Positions 16,335 to 24,714 of a DNA stretch of 64,000 nt are shown here, in pieces. Where the stretch lies: contig NZ_AZEC01000003.1 of NCBI RefSeq assembly GCF_001435585.1, positions 256,228 through 320,227 on the forward strand, written 5' to 3'. Below the pieces are notes generated by a model. The model did no database searches and was not told the origin of the DNA. It was given only the letters and a program-made list of their open reading frames with translations. A program made the translations under genes and the position numbers. Every line of letters begins with the position of its first letter. Within the stretch, counting starts at the first letter, position 1. This DNA is from Schleiferilactobacillus perolens DSM 12744. GTDB lineage: Bacteria; Bacillota; Bacilli; Lactobacillales; Lactobacillaceae.

Positions 16335-18600
16335 GGGCTAATTCCTCGCGCACTTGTTTAGCGGCGGCAACCATATTGATCAATGCTTGCTTGGTTTCCG
16401 GTTCTTCCCGGGTCTTCAATCCACAGTCTGGGTTGATCCAGATATTTTCTGCAGGGAGTTTTTCTAAAATATGGTGGATAATGTCCACAATCTCACTTTC
16501 TGAAGGAATTCGGGGGGAGTGGATGTCGTAAACCCCAGGACCCACATGCGTTTGGAAGTTCACCTTTTTTAACACGTCCAATAGGGTAAAGTCCGCTCGA
16601 GAAGCTTCAAAAGAAATCACGTCGGCATCCAAGTCATCAATGGCCTGAATAATATCGCCGAATTCGGAATAGCACATATGCGTGTGAATTTGCGTGGTGG
16701 GCTGCACTTTGCTGGCGACTAAGCGGAAAGCAGGAACGGCCCAATCCAAGTATTTGCGATACCAGTCGCTTTGCCGCAACGGCAAGTTTTCCCGCAACGC
16801 TGGTTCGTCAATCTGAATAATCTTGATACCGTGCTTTTCCAGATCCAATACTTCCCCTTGCAGGGCCAGGGCAATTTGTTCTGTCGAGAGTTTGTTGGGG
16901 ACATCTTCTCGGGGGAAGGACCAATTCAGAATTGTCACAGGCCCAGTGAGCATGCCTTTCACCCATTTATCGGTTTGGCTCTGGGCAAAGACGGTGGTAT
17001 CGACGGTGATGGGGTGGGTCCGAGCAACATCACCCCAAATGATCGGCGGCTTAACGCCCCGGGTGCCATAGGATTGCACCCAGCCGTTATCGGTGAAACG
17101 GAACCCGGCCAATTGTTCACCGAAGTATTCCACCATGTCGTTGCGTTCAAATTCACCATGCACCAGGACGTCCAACCCAATTTCTTCTTGGAATTTGAGC
17201 CAGCGCTTAGTTTCTTCTTCGTTGAAGGCAGTGTAGTCCGCTTCATCGATTTCGCCACGGCGGAATTTGGCCCGATTGCGGCGGACCGCGGCGGTCTGTG
17301 GGAAGGAGCCGATCGTTGTGGTGGGCAGAACGGGCAGATTCAGTTCCTTTGCTTGAATGGCTAAGCGAGTGGCCCGTTCTGGTGTCCGTTGGTAATCAGC
17401 TGGAGTCAGTGCAGCAATCTTGGCATTCAGTGTTTTGTTCTCGGCATAACGAGGCACTGCGAACAAGGCGGTGTTCTCCTTATAAGCAAGAGTGTCAGTG
17501 CCGTTTGCTTGGATATGGTCGATTTCCACTAATTCAGTCAATTTTTCCTCGGCAAATGCCAAATATTTTTTCTCATCTTCGGAAATATGGTGTTCATGTC
17601 GGACAGTGTAAGGAACATGGAGTAGTGAGGATGAAGTGGACAAAACAACGTGGTCCGTCAGCCGATTTAAGTTGGCCAAGAAAGCCAGGGACTGTTGATA
17701 GTTAGTACGCCAGATATTTTTCCCATTGACAATCCCTGCAAACAGGGTCAGCGATTCTGGCACGCCGTTTTGTTCTATGATGGCAGCATTTTCCGGTCCC
17801 TCAACAAAGTCCAAACCAAGACCATCAAATGGGAGTGTCTTGATCAGCTTGTAGGAGTCGCGGACATCACCAAAGTAGGTTTGTAACAGAATCCGGCTAG
17901 TGCCCTTGGCGGTTAAAATCGTGTCGTACAGTTGGGTGAACCGGTCCAAATCATGGGCATCCTGGTCGTAAACCAACGCTGGTTCGTCTAATTGAATCCA
18001 ATCGGCGCCCAATCCATGTAACCGGGTGACGATTTCGGCATAGGCGGCTGCTAAGGATGGTAAAAAGTCGTCCGGGGTACGGCCGTCCAGGAAACGGCTT
18101 AACCGTAATAAGGTGTAAGGACCGATCAGAGAAGGGCGGGCATTAATGCCCAACGATTTGGCCTCTTGAAATTCCTCGAACAATTTGGTGCCTTGGGCCC
18201 GAATCTCGGTATCGTTGTCGAATTCTGGGACAATGTAGTGATAGTTGGTGTTGAACCATTTCTTCATGCTCAACGCCTTTTCATCACCAGCAACGCCTTG
18301 ATATCCTCTGGCGAGTGCGAAGTATTCATCCAACGGGGCCAATGCTAATTTTTTGAAACGAGCAGGAATCAAATTAAGCAATACGGCCGTGTCCAAGGTC
18401 GTATCGAAGAAAGAGAAGTCACCAGTGGGGACTTGATCGATCCCTGCGGCTTGGATGGTTTGCCAGTGGTGTTGGCGCAGTTCCTGACCAGCGGTATTGA
18501 GTTCATCCGCGGTGATTTGGTGTTTCCAATACTTCTGGGTCGCAAATTTCAATTCACGTTTTTCGCCAATACGGGGATAACCGATAATTGTTGTCGTCAT
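16312..18600 (-). CDS. metE: Cobalamin-independent methionine synthase
   Basis: 762 residues, full length. The N-terminal barrel starts IIGYPRIGEKRELKFATQKYWKH. The C-terminal barrel carries the zinc ligands in HTHMCYSEF and NPDCGLKTR, plus TTTIGSFPQT and QIDEPALRE. It transfers methyl from 5-methyl-THF polyglutamate to homocysteine. It overlaps metF. Transcription comes from a strong promoter and passes a methionine T-box. Cobalamin-independent methionine synthesis coexists here with a corrinoid-uptake operon about 3 kb away. Confidence 0.97.
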   Translation of the reverse strand: MTTTIIGYPRIGEKRELKFATQKYWKHQITADELNTAGQELRQHHWQTIQAAGIDQVPTGDFSFFDTTLDTAVLLNLIPARFKKLALAPLDEYFALARGYQGVAGDEKALSMKKWFNTNYHYIVPEFDNDTEIRAQGTKLFEEFQEAKSLGINARPSLIGPYTLLRLSRFLDGRTPDDFLPSLAAAYAEIVTRLHGLGADWIQLDEPALVYDQDAHDLDRFTQLYDTILTAKGTSRILLQTYFGDVRDSYKLIKTLPFDGLGLDFVEGPENAAIIEQNGVPESLTLFAGIVNGKNIWRTNYQQSLAFLANLNRLTDHVVLSTSSSLLHVPYTVRHEHHISEDEKKYLAFAEEKLTELVEIDHIQANGTDTLAYKENTALFAVPRYAENKTLNAKIAALTPADYQRTPERATRLAIQAKELNLPVLPTTTIGSFPQTAAVRRNRAKFRRGEIDEADYTAFNEEETKRWLKFQEEIGLDVLVHGEFERNDMVEYFGEQLAGFRFTDNGWVQSYGTRGVKPPIIWGDVARTHPITVDTTVFAQSQTDKWVKGMLTGPVTILNWSFPREDVPNKLSTEQIALALQGEVLDLEKHGIKIIQIDEPALRENLPLRQSDWYRKYLDWAVPAFRLVASKVQPTTQIHTHMCYSEFGDIIQAIDDLDADVISFEASRADFTLLDVLKKVNFQTHVGPGVYDIHSPRIPSESEIVDIIHHILEKLPAENIWINPDCGLKTREEPETKQALINMVAAAKQVREELAHENQPTL

Positions 18601-18628
18601 ATGAATTCCTCCAAATTGTTGGGCAATG

Positions 18629-18678
18629 AAAAAAGCCGTCCTTGACCATTACAAAATTTTGTAACGGCCAAGGACGGC
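18629..18678 (-). terminator. Regulated terminator of the metE T-box
   Basis: GCCGTCCTTGGCCGTTAC pairs with GTAATGGTCAAGGACGGC across an AAAATTTT loop, followed by six T on the minus strand. The 5' part of the stem follows the T-box sequence, so the antiterminator can compete with it. Confidence 0.85.
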
Positions 18679-18917
18679 TTACCGTGGTACCACCTTGGTT
18701 TCGCAGTGTTCTCGCAAACACTGCCTCACTCGGTCCGGCCTAAATATGGGCGAGACCTAAACGCTATAATGGGCGTCCCCATGATCGATTTGCAAAAGCT
18801 CACCGATCCGCGTCACCAAGACCATGTTCACTGACTTTCCGTTATGACCTCGCACCATGTGGTCACTCTCTGGAGAACGGTCCGTGCAGCTACTCATCTT
18901 CATCGCTTTTAAATGTT
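18629..18917 (-). ncRNA. T-box riboswitch (methionine specifier likely)
   Basis: Reading the minus strand, a roughly 290-base leader precedes metE. It contains the T-box core CCAAGGTGGTACCACGG (plus-strand 18681-18697) directly before a terminator hairpin at 18635-18678. Stem I shows AGTAG and GTGACC-like motifs, and an ATG in a GAAC-ATG-GTC context (plus 18823-18825) is the likely specifier for methionyl-tRNA. Uncharged tRNA(Met) would stabilise the antiterminator and turn on metE-metF. Confidence 0.9.
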
Positions 18918-18923
18918 GAACGT

Positions 18924-18952
18924 AGCATACAAATAAAAAATGTTCTTGTCAA
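18924..18952 (-). promoter_or_regulatory. Promoter of metE-metF
   Basis: On the minus strand TTGACA (18952-18947), a 17-base spacer and TATGCT (18929-18924), about seven bases before the leader. Confidence 0.8.
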
Positions 18953-18984
18953 GGAATTAGGTGAAATAAATTGGAAGCCTATCC

Positions 18985-19173
18985 GCCGTGCCAAAGCTGC
19001 GCAACCTGCGGGTGAATGGGGCTGGAACGTGGTGACGGCGCTTTGAGCCCGCTGAGGGGCGCGGTCTCAAAGTCGCCTAACCGCATATAAACTTGCCCAG
19101 GATCGGGGCAAGTTTATTGCGGTTTCCACCACTGAGCCCCATCCACCCTCCGGTTGCTCCGCATTGGCACTAG
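18985..19173 (+). repeat. Family B branched repeat, copy 1
   Basis: Ends are GCCGTGCCAAAGC and GCATTGGCACTAG. A stem of three segments is broken by 3x3 loops (GCAACC/GGTTGC; GGGTGAATGGGGCT with one mismatch), then GTGGTG/CACCAC, a conserved hairpin (TTTGAGCCCGC ... GCGGTCTCAAA) and a variable hairpin based on TAAACTTGCCC/GGGCAAGTTTA. It lies between the metE promoter and the end of gatD. Confidence 0.9.
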
Positions 19174-19240
19174 TCATAGATGACATTCAGAGACAGTGCA
19201 TTCTTCGAAATGAAATGCAGGCCACCCTTAGTCAATATTA

Positions 19241-19930
19241 TTAAGCAGTAACAGCTACCTTTTTGTCGTTAGCCACGCGGTTTTGGTGGTTTTGAACGAT
19301 TAGGTCGGCGATGCCTTTGGCGATGTTGAGGTTTTTAAGCAGCGGGCCGTGGGAGTAGCTGCCGATGACGTTTTTATAGCGCATGCCTTCGACGCCATCT
19401 TCGGGGTTGTTGCCGTAGCCTTCCACCATGGTGCCGAAGGGTTTAAGCTTTTCTTTGTCGTCAAAATAAGTCCGGCCAGAGTGATTTTCGAAGGCTTGAG
19501 CGGGACCGAATTGGGTGATGAATTTGGTATCCCCAATCATGCGGGCATCGGCCTTGAAGACAGTGTGCAAAGGGAGGATGTTAAGGCAGTTGATGACGGT
19601 TCCATCGCTCATCTTGTAATAGGTACCCAAGAATTGATAGCCGCCACAGATGCACAGCATGGGTTTGCCGGCTTCAATGTAATTCTTGATGGTTTCACGA
19701 TGCCGTTGCAAATCCTTAGCCACCACTGTTTGTTCAAAGTCTTGGCCGCCGCCAAAGAATAGGAAGTCGTAATCGTTGGCGTTGAATTCATCGCCTAGAC
19801 TGACATTGGTCACGGTGGTGTCATATCCGCGCTCCTTCAGCAAATAGCGAAGAATTTTGACATCGCCGGAATCACCGTAAGTATTCATCAAGTCTTCGTA
19901 TAAATACGCGATTTTGATTGGTTCTGACAT
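19241..19930 (-). CDS. gatD: Lipid II isoglutaminyl synthase amidase subunit GatD (orphan)
   Basis: 229 residues, CobB/CobQ-like class I glutamine amidotransferase. The nucleophile is C95 in CICGGYQFLG and the catalytic His is H194 in SYSHGPLL. GatD supplies ammonia to MurT, which amidates the alpha-carboxyl of D-Glu in lipid II. In most Gram-positive genomes murT directly precedes gatD. Here the upstream gene on this strand is cvpA and downstream is metE, so murT is not adjacent. Its start follows TAAGGAGGCAGG. Alternative: a stand-alone CobQ-like amidotransferase, but the similarity to GatD is close. Confidence 0.88.
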   Translation of the reverse strand: MSEPIKIAYLYEDLMNTYGDSGDVKILRYLLKERGYDTTVTNVSLGDEFNANDYDFLFFGGGQDFEQTVVAKDLQRHRETIKNYIEAGKPMLCICGGYQFLGTYYKMSDGTVINCLNILPLHTVFKADARMIGDTKFITQFGPAQAFENHSGRTYFDDKEKLKPFGTMVEGYGNNPEDGVEGMRYKNVIGSYSHGPLLKNLNIAKGIADLIVQNHQNRVANDKKVAVTA

Positions 19931-20010
19931 GTGGTGCCTGCCTCCTTAACGTTTCTACATTGATTGTACTCTATCACGAATTCCCCCGCGATGCACTTGA
20001 GGCGCACTCG

Positions 20011-20568
20011 TTATAGGGATTGACCAAAAAGTACGGATAGCCCAGTGCTCAAATCGCTGGCAGAAATGTGGAACAGCCAGGCCAGCACGTCTTGCCAAAT
20101 GGCCTGGGATTGAACCAGCAACCATTGGGCGATGGAAGAGTTCAAAATTTGGATTTGGATATCATTGTTTGGCCAATGACTGAGCACGGCCAAAGTTAGG
20201 GTGATAAAAATGACTGTGACCAGGAGGCTAAGCGCCGCACCTAAGAGAGCATTGATCTGGTGAATCACTGGGAAATGCGTGACCCAGCGGGTTTTGCGGG
20301 TGATCCACCAGATGAATAGTCCGCCCAGCGTCATGATTAAGTAAAATGCGATGACGTTGCCCGCGGCACCAGCAAAAGCAGTGTCAGCGGGATGGTTTTG
20401 ACTCCATACGCTGCCCAGCCATTGGCCAAGAGGTTTGTTATACCACCAGGCGATAAAGAACACGATTAGGGAACCGATTAAATGGAAGAGTTGGGCGACA
20501 ATCCCGCGAGACCAGCCGCGCACGATGGCAAAAACGAAAATAAGCACGAGGACAATGTTAATCAGCAT
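20011..20568 (-). CDS. CvpA family membrane protein
   Basis: 185 residues from the ATG at 20568 (AAAGAAAGGA upstream; a longer frame to 20664 has no ribosome site). Four hydrophobic helices, with the early IVLVLIFVFAIVRGWSRGIVAQLFHLIGSLIVFFIAWW match the CvpA/colicin V-production domain. The family is linked to envelope or division-related functions; the role is unclear. It lies 80 bases upstream of gatD and may be co-transcribed. Confidence 0.8.
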   Translation of the reverse strand: MLINIVLVLIFVFAIVRGWSRGIVAQLFHLIGSLIVFFIAWWYNKPLGQWLGSVWSQNHPADTAFAGAAGNVIAFYLIMTLGGLFIWWITRKTRWVTHFPVIHQINALLGAALSLLVTVIFITLTLAVLSHWPNNDIQIQILNSSIAQWLLVQSQAIWQDVLAWLFHISASDLSTGLSVLFGQSL

Positions 20569-20668
20569 AGCCAAATTCCTTTCTTTGGTTGCTTCCTTAT
20601 TGCACCACGAAATGTACTTCGGTAAAAGGGACCTAGGACCGATGAACTCCCCAGTCGTTCGCACTCTC

Positions 20669-20696
20669 TTGCATGAAACTTCTTTCCTGTTAGAAT
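20669..20696 (+). promoter_or_regulatory. Promoter of the 20735 gene
   Basis: TTGCAT (20669-20674), a 16-base spacer and TAGAAT (20691-20696). The position supports an ATG start at 20735 over the TTG at 20702. Confidence 0.6.
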
Positions 20697-20734
20697 GAAA
20701 GTTGCAAGACTATATCGAAAGAGAAGATGGCAGT

Positions 20735-21163
20735 ATGGAATTAGCAGGTAAGAAGATCGCCTTTGACGACGATCTGAGTGATGCTCAGTTGGCGGATTTG
20801 CACACTCATTATCTAAAGTTGTTGAAGGTATTAAAGCAGTTCGAATTTAAGGACAAAGATCGTCAACTGCAAGTCCTTTACCAAGAACCAGACAATACGC
20901 ACACTTATGAATCTGGCTATTTCACACTGCAGATCCGGCATTTCGGTGATCAGTATCGTTTTGACGAATACAATATTACATTGAACAATCGCAGTGTGTT
21001 TAACGACAGCCCGGATGAATATGTGGTGCAGTTATCCAAGCACGATAACTGGCAGCAGATCGACGATGAGGCGGTTGAGCATGCCAAGAAGTGGGTTGAC
21101 GAGATGAACGAAGAGGCTAAGAAGGATAAGAGCAAGCCGAATCGGGAGTTAACGGCTGACTAG
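20735..21163 (+). CDS. Unknown acidic 142-residue protein
   Basis: I do not recognise this protein. It starts MELAGKKIAFDDDLSDAQLADLHTHYLKLLKVLKQF, is rich in Asp, Glu and Lys, and has a central beta-like stretch (YFTLQIRHFGDQYRFDEYNITLNNRSVFND) followed by a charged helix and a Lys-rich tail. No signal peptide or membrane segment is seen, so it is cytosolic. It stands between divergent cvpA and a repeat cluster. Lactobacillus-restricted unknowns often look like this. Confidence 0.65.
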   Translation: MELAGKKIAFDDDLSDAQLADLHTHYLKLLKVLKQFEFKDKDRQLQVLYQEPDNTHTYESGYFTLQIRHFGDQYRFDEYNITLNNRSVFNDSPDEYVVQLSKHDNWQQIDDEAVEHAKKWVDEMNEEAKKDKSKPNRELTAD

Positions 21164-21168
21164 AGGGT

Positions 21169-21370
21169 AGAGGGCGCAGCCGACCGGTTAGAAGCGGCGT
21201 CAGAAGGCAGGACCGGCAGAAAAACCCGTACTTAGGTTTTTTTGCCGGTCCTGCCTTCTGACATAGCTTCTGGTCGGCGGAGCCCGTTTGCGGGGAGTAC
21301 AGAAAACCCGGTCTTAGGTTTTATGCCCGCCCGCTCTTATCTCCTAGCTTCTGGTCGGCGGAGCCCGTTT
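21169..21370 (+). repeat. Family A hairpin repeat, second locus (one full unit plus one partial)
   Basis: Outer ends GGGC-GCA-GCCGACC and GGTCGGC-GGA-GCCC flank AGAAGC/GCTTCT and a perfect 19-bp inner stem (21199-21217 with 21244-21262). Its inner part, GGACCGGC, differs from the 3.5 kb copy yet is fully paired. The cap keeps AAAACCCGTACTTAGGTTTT. A second unit to 21370 keeps the cap and the GTCGGCGGAGCCCGTTT end but has lost most of the inner stem. Confidence 0.85.
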
Positions 21371-21388
21371 ACGAAAAACAACGCGATT

Positions 21389-21434
21389 AAAAAGGGCGGC
21401 ATCCTGTTCAAAATCAGGGAGCCGCCTTTTTATA
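21389..21434. terminator. Bidirectional terminator
   Basis: AAAAAGGGCGGC at 21389-21400 pairs with GCCGCCTTTTT at 21421-21431, with an inner ATCCTG/CAGGGA. It serves pduO on the minus strand and the gene at 20735. Confidence 0.85.
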
Positions 21435-21438
21435 TGTC

Positions 21439-21975
21439 TTATTTTTGCTGACTCAACGTCTCCTCACGATCAGCTCGCCAATTGACATAACGGGCCAACG
21501 CAAAGAAATAGTCAGACAACCGGTTAACATAATGTAAGACGGGTGCCGGTAGCGATTGGCCGTGGTCGTTAAGCTCGTCCACAGCTCGTTCGGCGCGGCG
21601 AGCGATTGTGCGGGCGTATTGTAAAGCAGCCGCCACAGGGGTCCCACCAGGAAGGATGAAAGCTTTAATCGCTGGCATCGCCGCCATCATTTTATCGATG
21701 GACTGTTCCAAGGCCGCGACGTCGCTTTCCCGGATTGTATCGTGGCGGGGGACGCTGATATCAGCTTGCAGTTCATAGAGCTGGCGTTGCAAGTCTTGGA
21801 GGGTGGGGACTACCCATGCAGTATCAGTGGGAGCGATGGCGGCGACATAGCCCAGCCAAGAATCCAACTCGTCCAGGTTCCCCAGCGCCGTAATTTGCGG
21901 ATCATACTTAGGCACAAACTGTCCGGTCATTTGCCGGGTGGTGCCTTTGTCGCCAGTTTTCGTATATATCTTCAA
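21439..21975 (-). CDS. pduO: ATP:cob(I)alamin adenosyltransferase, PduO type
   Basis: 178 residues. The start MKIYTKTGDKGTTRQM is the ATP-binding P-loop-like motif of PduO enzymes; LGNLDELDSWLGY and ARTIARRAERAVDEL...LHYVNRLSDYFFALARYVNW complete the family pattern. It makes adenosylcobalamin from reduced corrinoid. It is last in a three-gene operon with an ECF S component and a DUF4430 lipoprotein, so this is an uptake-and-activation unit. Confidence 0.93.
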   Translation of the reverse strand: MKIYTKTGDKGTTRQMTGQFVPKYDPQITALGNLDELDSWLGYVAAIAPTDTAWVVPTLQDLQRQLYELQADISVPRHDTIRESDVAALEQSIDKMMAAMPAIKAFILPGGTPVAAALQYARTIARRAERAVDELNDHGQSLPAPVLHYVNRLSDYFFALARYVNWRADREETLSQQK

Positions 21976-21978
21976 TCT

Positions 21979-22506
21979 TTAGACCTCCCGTTCCCAATAT
22001 TTTTTCAACGTGATGGTCAGCGGCTTTATCAATAATGGATAAAACAGGAGATTGCCCACGGCATGGTAAGCATCGAAGGGAATCCCCGCTAAGTAATACG
22101 CCCAAAAACCAACACCCCCGAGGCTGCCAATCGCCGCCATACCAATGGAGATCAGGAAACCGTAGACAAACCCCAGTGCGGTGGCAATCACCAACTGCAA
22201 CCAAAACCACCGGGTCAGCGGCAACAGCCATTTCACCAAAGCCACCAGCAAGATGCATAGCGCATAAGCACCAATCTGGGGCAAAGTCCACAAACCGAAC
22301 CCCAAAAAGATGTTGGAAATGACCATCGTGCTGACGGCCAGCAGCAAACCGGCACTGACGCCTAATAAAAGCGTGACGATCATCAAAATATCAGTCACCG
22401 GTTGCACGTTAGGGAATGGGATCTTCACGATGCGCAGGGCGACACAGAGCGCAGTCAAAATGCCTAGCAGGGTAACTTGCCGCGTCCTATTCCGGGCAGT
22501 GGTCAT
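21979..22506 (-). CDS. ECF transporter S component (corrinoid/cobalamin likely)
   Basis: 175 residues with about six membrane helices: RQVTLLGILTALCVALRIVKIPFPNVQPVTDILMIVTLLLGVSAGLL is typical of ECF substrate-binding S components (AxxxA helix near the start for docking to EcfT). The next gene is PduO and the previous one is a DUF4430 lipoprotein; DUF4430 is the fold of the corrinoid-binding C-terminal domain of intrinsic factor. That context points to cobalamin or cobinamide. EcfAA'T would be elsewhere and shared. Confidence 0.85.
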   Translation of the reverse strand: MTTARNRTRQVTLLGILTALCVALRIVKIPFPNVQPVTDILMIVTLLLGVSAGLLLAVSTMVISNIFLGFGLWTLPQIGAYALCILLVALVKWLLPLTRWFWLQLVIATALGFVYGFLISIGMAAIGSLGGVGFWAYYLAGIPFDAYHAVGNLLFYPLLIKPLTITLKKYWEREV

Positions 22507-22516
22507 TCATCATCAC

Positions 22517-22909
22517 CTATTTCGTCGGCGTCAGCGAAAAGACGATCTTATCCTTATTGGCTACCTTGGTTTGAGTCACACCTTTGGTTGCGGACTTACC
22601 ATTGACCGTATACAGCCAATATGTCTTCTTCACTGGATTCTGACTTTTGCCATCAATCGTCGTGACAAAACCCTTGGACTGCTTCACAGTCCAAGCCTTC
22701 TCTAACCCAGTCAGTACTGTCGCCGTTTTCTTCACTGTCACCGTCTTTTTAGCAAACTGCTTATTATTCTGTTTCAACGTATACGTCACGGTCGCTGTAT
22801 TCTCAGTGCTGCTCTTCTTAGCTGCATTCGAACTGGCCGTTGAACACCCTGCCAATAAAAGGGTGAAGGTCATCGCAATCGTCAATAACCGGAAAAACTT
22901 CTTAATCAC
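22517..22909 (-). CDS. DUF4430 lipoprotein, probable corrinoid-binding
   Basis: 130 residues. The N-terminus (MIKKFFRLLTIAMTFTLLLAGC) is a lipoprotein signal with lipobox LLAGC, so the mature protein is attached to the outer face of the membrane. A Ser/Thr/Lys linker is followed by the DUF4430 domain (VTYTLKQNNKQFAKKTVTV ... YWLYTVNGKSATKGVTQTKVANKDKIVFSL). This precedes the ECF S component by 10 bases. In animals this fold binds cobalamin in transcobalamin and intrinsic factor. Confidence 0.85.
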   Translation of the reverse strand: MIKKFFRLLTIAMTFTLLLAGCSTASSNAAKKSSTENTATVTYTLKQNNKQFAKKTVTVKKTATVLTGLEKAWTVKQSKGFVTTIDGKSQNPVKKTYWLYTVNGKSATKGVTQTKVANKDKIVFSLTPTK

Positions 22910-22964
22910 AAAAAATCACTCCTCTGTATCGTTTACTTATCAGTCGGCTTTGGCATGGCGGTAG

Positions 22965-23065
22965 TGGACTGGACCATTACCGAAACTTGTGTAACCGGTC
23001 GGCTCCGCCCTCTCTACTTTACCGGGCATGCCCGCCTAGTGCAATCTGTCTTGACCACCAGTCCA
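22965..23065. repeat. Remnant of family A inside an 8-bp inverted repeat
   Basis: TGGACTGG (22965-22972) pairs with CCAGTCCA (23058-23065). Between them, on the minus strand, lies AGAGAGGGCGGAGCCGACCGG, an intact 5' end of family A that lacks the cap and 3' half, and a GGGCATGCCC palindrome. The gap 22910-23273 holds nothing else I can name; no B12-box is present. Confidence 0.6.
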
Positions 23066-23273
23066 ATAGTCCCTTGATCATAGTCCCCATCCTGTTAATG
23101 ACAACTCCTTCAATAAAGAATTGCAAAGCAGACTAGATATAGTATATTGATTGCTGCTTTACATCAATATGTTGTGGTTAGAAAAAATGTATTTCCTCTT
23201 TCTTGGCGTTTGTATCTACCTATTAATGCGGTTAAACTGGTAACGAAATACTTAATCGAAAGAAGTGATCGTC

Positions 23274-23852
23274 ATGGCTTTTCAGATCCGCATTGCTGAA
23301 CCCTCAGATGCTCATGCGCTGGCCCCGATTTATCAATATTACGTGGATCACACGGTGGTCACCATGGACTGTACCGCACCCAATGCCACCACCTTTGCCT
23401 ATCGGATGACCCAAAACCTGACCCGCTACCCGTATTTAATTGCCATTACAGAAGATAATGACGTACTCGGTTACGCCTACGCTGGGGCCTACAGTCTTCG
23501 GACTGGGTATGACTGGTCTGTGGAACTGGCCATTTATGTGCGGCATGACGATCTGACCCATGGCGTCGGCAGTGCCCTCTACGACATGATGGCCAAAATA
23601 CTGACGATGCAGCATGTGGTCAATGTCAGTGCCTGTATCACAGCCAATAATGCGCGCAGTTTGGATTTTCACACAAGCCGCGGTTTTACCCAGGCAGCCG
23701 TCTTCCCCCATTTTGCCTACAAGTTCAGCCAATGGTGGGACATCATCTGGTTAACGAAACAATTGCGTGCAGGCAATCAAGCCCTCGCCGCATTTGTGCC
23801 GTTTAGCACACTGCGCCAGCGCCCCGGTTTTCGCCTGCCCAAGCAGCCCTAA
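23274..23852 (+). CDS. GNAT acetyltransferase (phosphinothricin acetyltransferase-like)
   Basis: 192 residues from ATG 23274 (AAGAAG nine bases upstream; a GTG at 23265 is possible). The start IRIAEPSDAHALAPIYQYYVDHTVVTMDCTAP, the YAYAGAYSLRTGYDWSVELAIYV centre and the VGSALYDMMAKIL acetyl-CoA loop, then the TANNARSLDFHTSRGFTQ region, match the Pat/YwnH class. These enzymes acetylate amino-group toxins or amino acids; the substrate is unknown. Confidence 0.85.
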   Translation: MAFQIRIAEPSDAHALAPIYQYYVDHTVVTMDCTAPNATTFAYRMTQNLTRYPYLIAITEDNDVLGYAYAGAYSLRTGYDWSVELAIYVRHDDLTHGVGSALYDMMAKILTMQHVVNVSACITANNARSLDFHTSRGFTQAAVFPHFAYKFSQWWDIIWLTKQLRAGNQALAAFVPFSTLRQRPGFRLPKQP

Positions 23853-23894
23853 ACCCCTTGCAATTCAAGGCGCAGTCATGTAAAGTTGAGGAAT

Positions 23895-23923
23895 GTGGAA
23901 CATTCTGTGTTTCACGGTAAAGC
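23895..23923. promoter_or_regulatory. parS-like everted half-sites upstream of rsmG-noc
   Basis: GTGGAACA (23895-23902) and TGTTTCAC (23908-23915) are five bases apart and match the two parS half-sites (GTGAAACA, one mismatch, and TGTTTCAC) in reversed order. TGTTTCACGGTAAAGC (23908-23923) also reads as a 12/16 match to the whole parS. Confidence 0.3.
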
Positions 23924-23941
23924 CAGCAGCGGAGGATAAAA

Positions 23942-24703
23942 ATGACCCCGGAAAATTTTCAAGCACAATTGGCTACGAACGGTGTTTCGTTATCGGCGGA
24001 CCAAATAGCAGCCTTTCATCGATATTACCAATTATTGGTCCAAGCCAATGAAAAAATGAACCTCACCGCCATTACGGCGGAGGGCGAGGTGTATCTGAAA
24101 CACTTCTTTGATTCATTGACCCTGGTTCAGGCCGTTCCTGAATTACAAACGAACCCGTTGAGCGTACTGGATGTGGGCTCTGGAGCTGGGTTGCCTGGTA
24201 TTCCGCTGAAGATCGCTTTTCCGCAATTATCTTTAACAATTTTGGATTCTCTCCAAAAACGCATTAATTTCTTGAACGATGTCGTTGCCGAGTTGGACCT
24301 GACGCCAGTCGCCTTAATCCACGCTCGCGCGGAAGATGCCGGGAATCAGCGCAGTCAATACCGGGAAGCTTTTGACGTCGTGACTGCGCGTGCAGTGGCC
24401 CCGTTGAACGTGTTAGCAGAGCTCACGGTACCCTTTGTGAAGCCGGGCGGTATTTTTGTGGCGATGAAGGGTAGTGGCGCCGCCGGCGAAGAAGCCGATG
24501 CCACCTATGCCCTCAATAAGTTAGGCGCCCATTTGGAAAACGATGTGGCTTTGACCTTACCTGAAGATGCCGGTGAGCGCCACATTTTGGTCTATCGCAA
24601 AACACGCCATACCCCGAAACGATATCCGCGGCGGGCGGGGACGCCGCATGCAGAACCATTAACGGCAGCAAAATCAGCCCCCATTACCAGAACACGAAAG
24701 TAG
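23942..24703 (+). CDS. rsmG: 16S rRNA (guanine527-N7)-methyltransferase
   Basis: 253 residues. The AdoMet motif is VLDVGSGAGLPGIPLKIAFP, followed by the acidic LTILDSLQKRINFL, DVVTARAVAPLNVL and GIFVAMKG. It methylates N7 of G527 of 16S rRNA. Length is slightly above the usual 238-240 because of a C-terminal Arg/Pro-rich tail (RHTPKRYPRRAGTPHAEPL), which is common in this genus. It begins the conserved rsmG-noc-parA-parB block. Confidence 0.95.
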   Translation: MTPENFQAQLATNGVSLSADQIAAFHRYYQLLVQANEKMNLTAITAEGEVYLKHFFDSLTLVQAVPELQTNPLSVLDVGSGAGLPGIPLKIAFPQLSLTILDSLQKRINFLNDVVAELDLTPVALIHARAEDAGNQRSQYREAFDVVTARAVAPLNVLAELTVPFVKPGGIFVAMKGSGAAGEEADATYALNKLGAHLENDVALTLPEDAGERHILVYRKTRHTPKRYPRRAGTPHAEPLTAAKSAPITRTRK

Positions 24704-24714
24704 GCATTATATTT

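Noticed and set aside
22910..23273. Possible cobalamin riboswitch
   Set aside because: No B12-box sequence on the minus strand; the structure present is a family A remnant.
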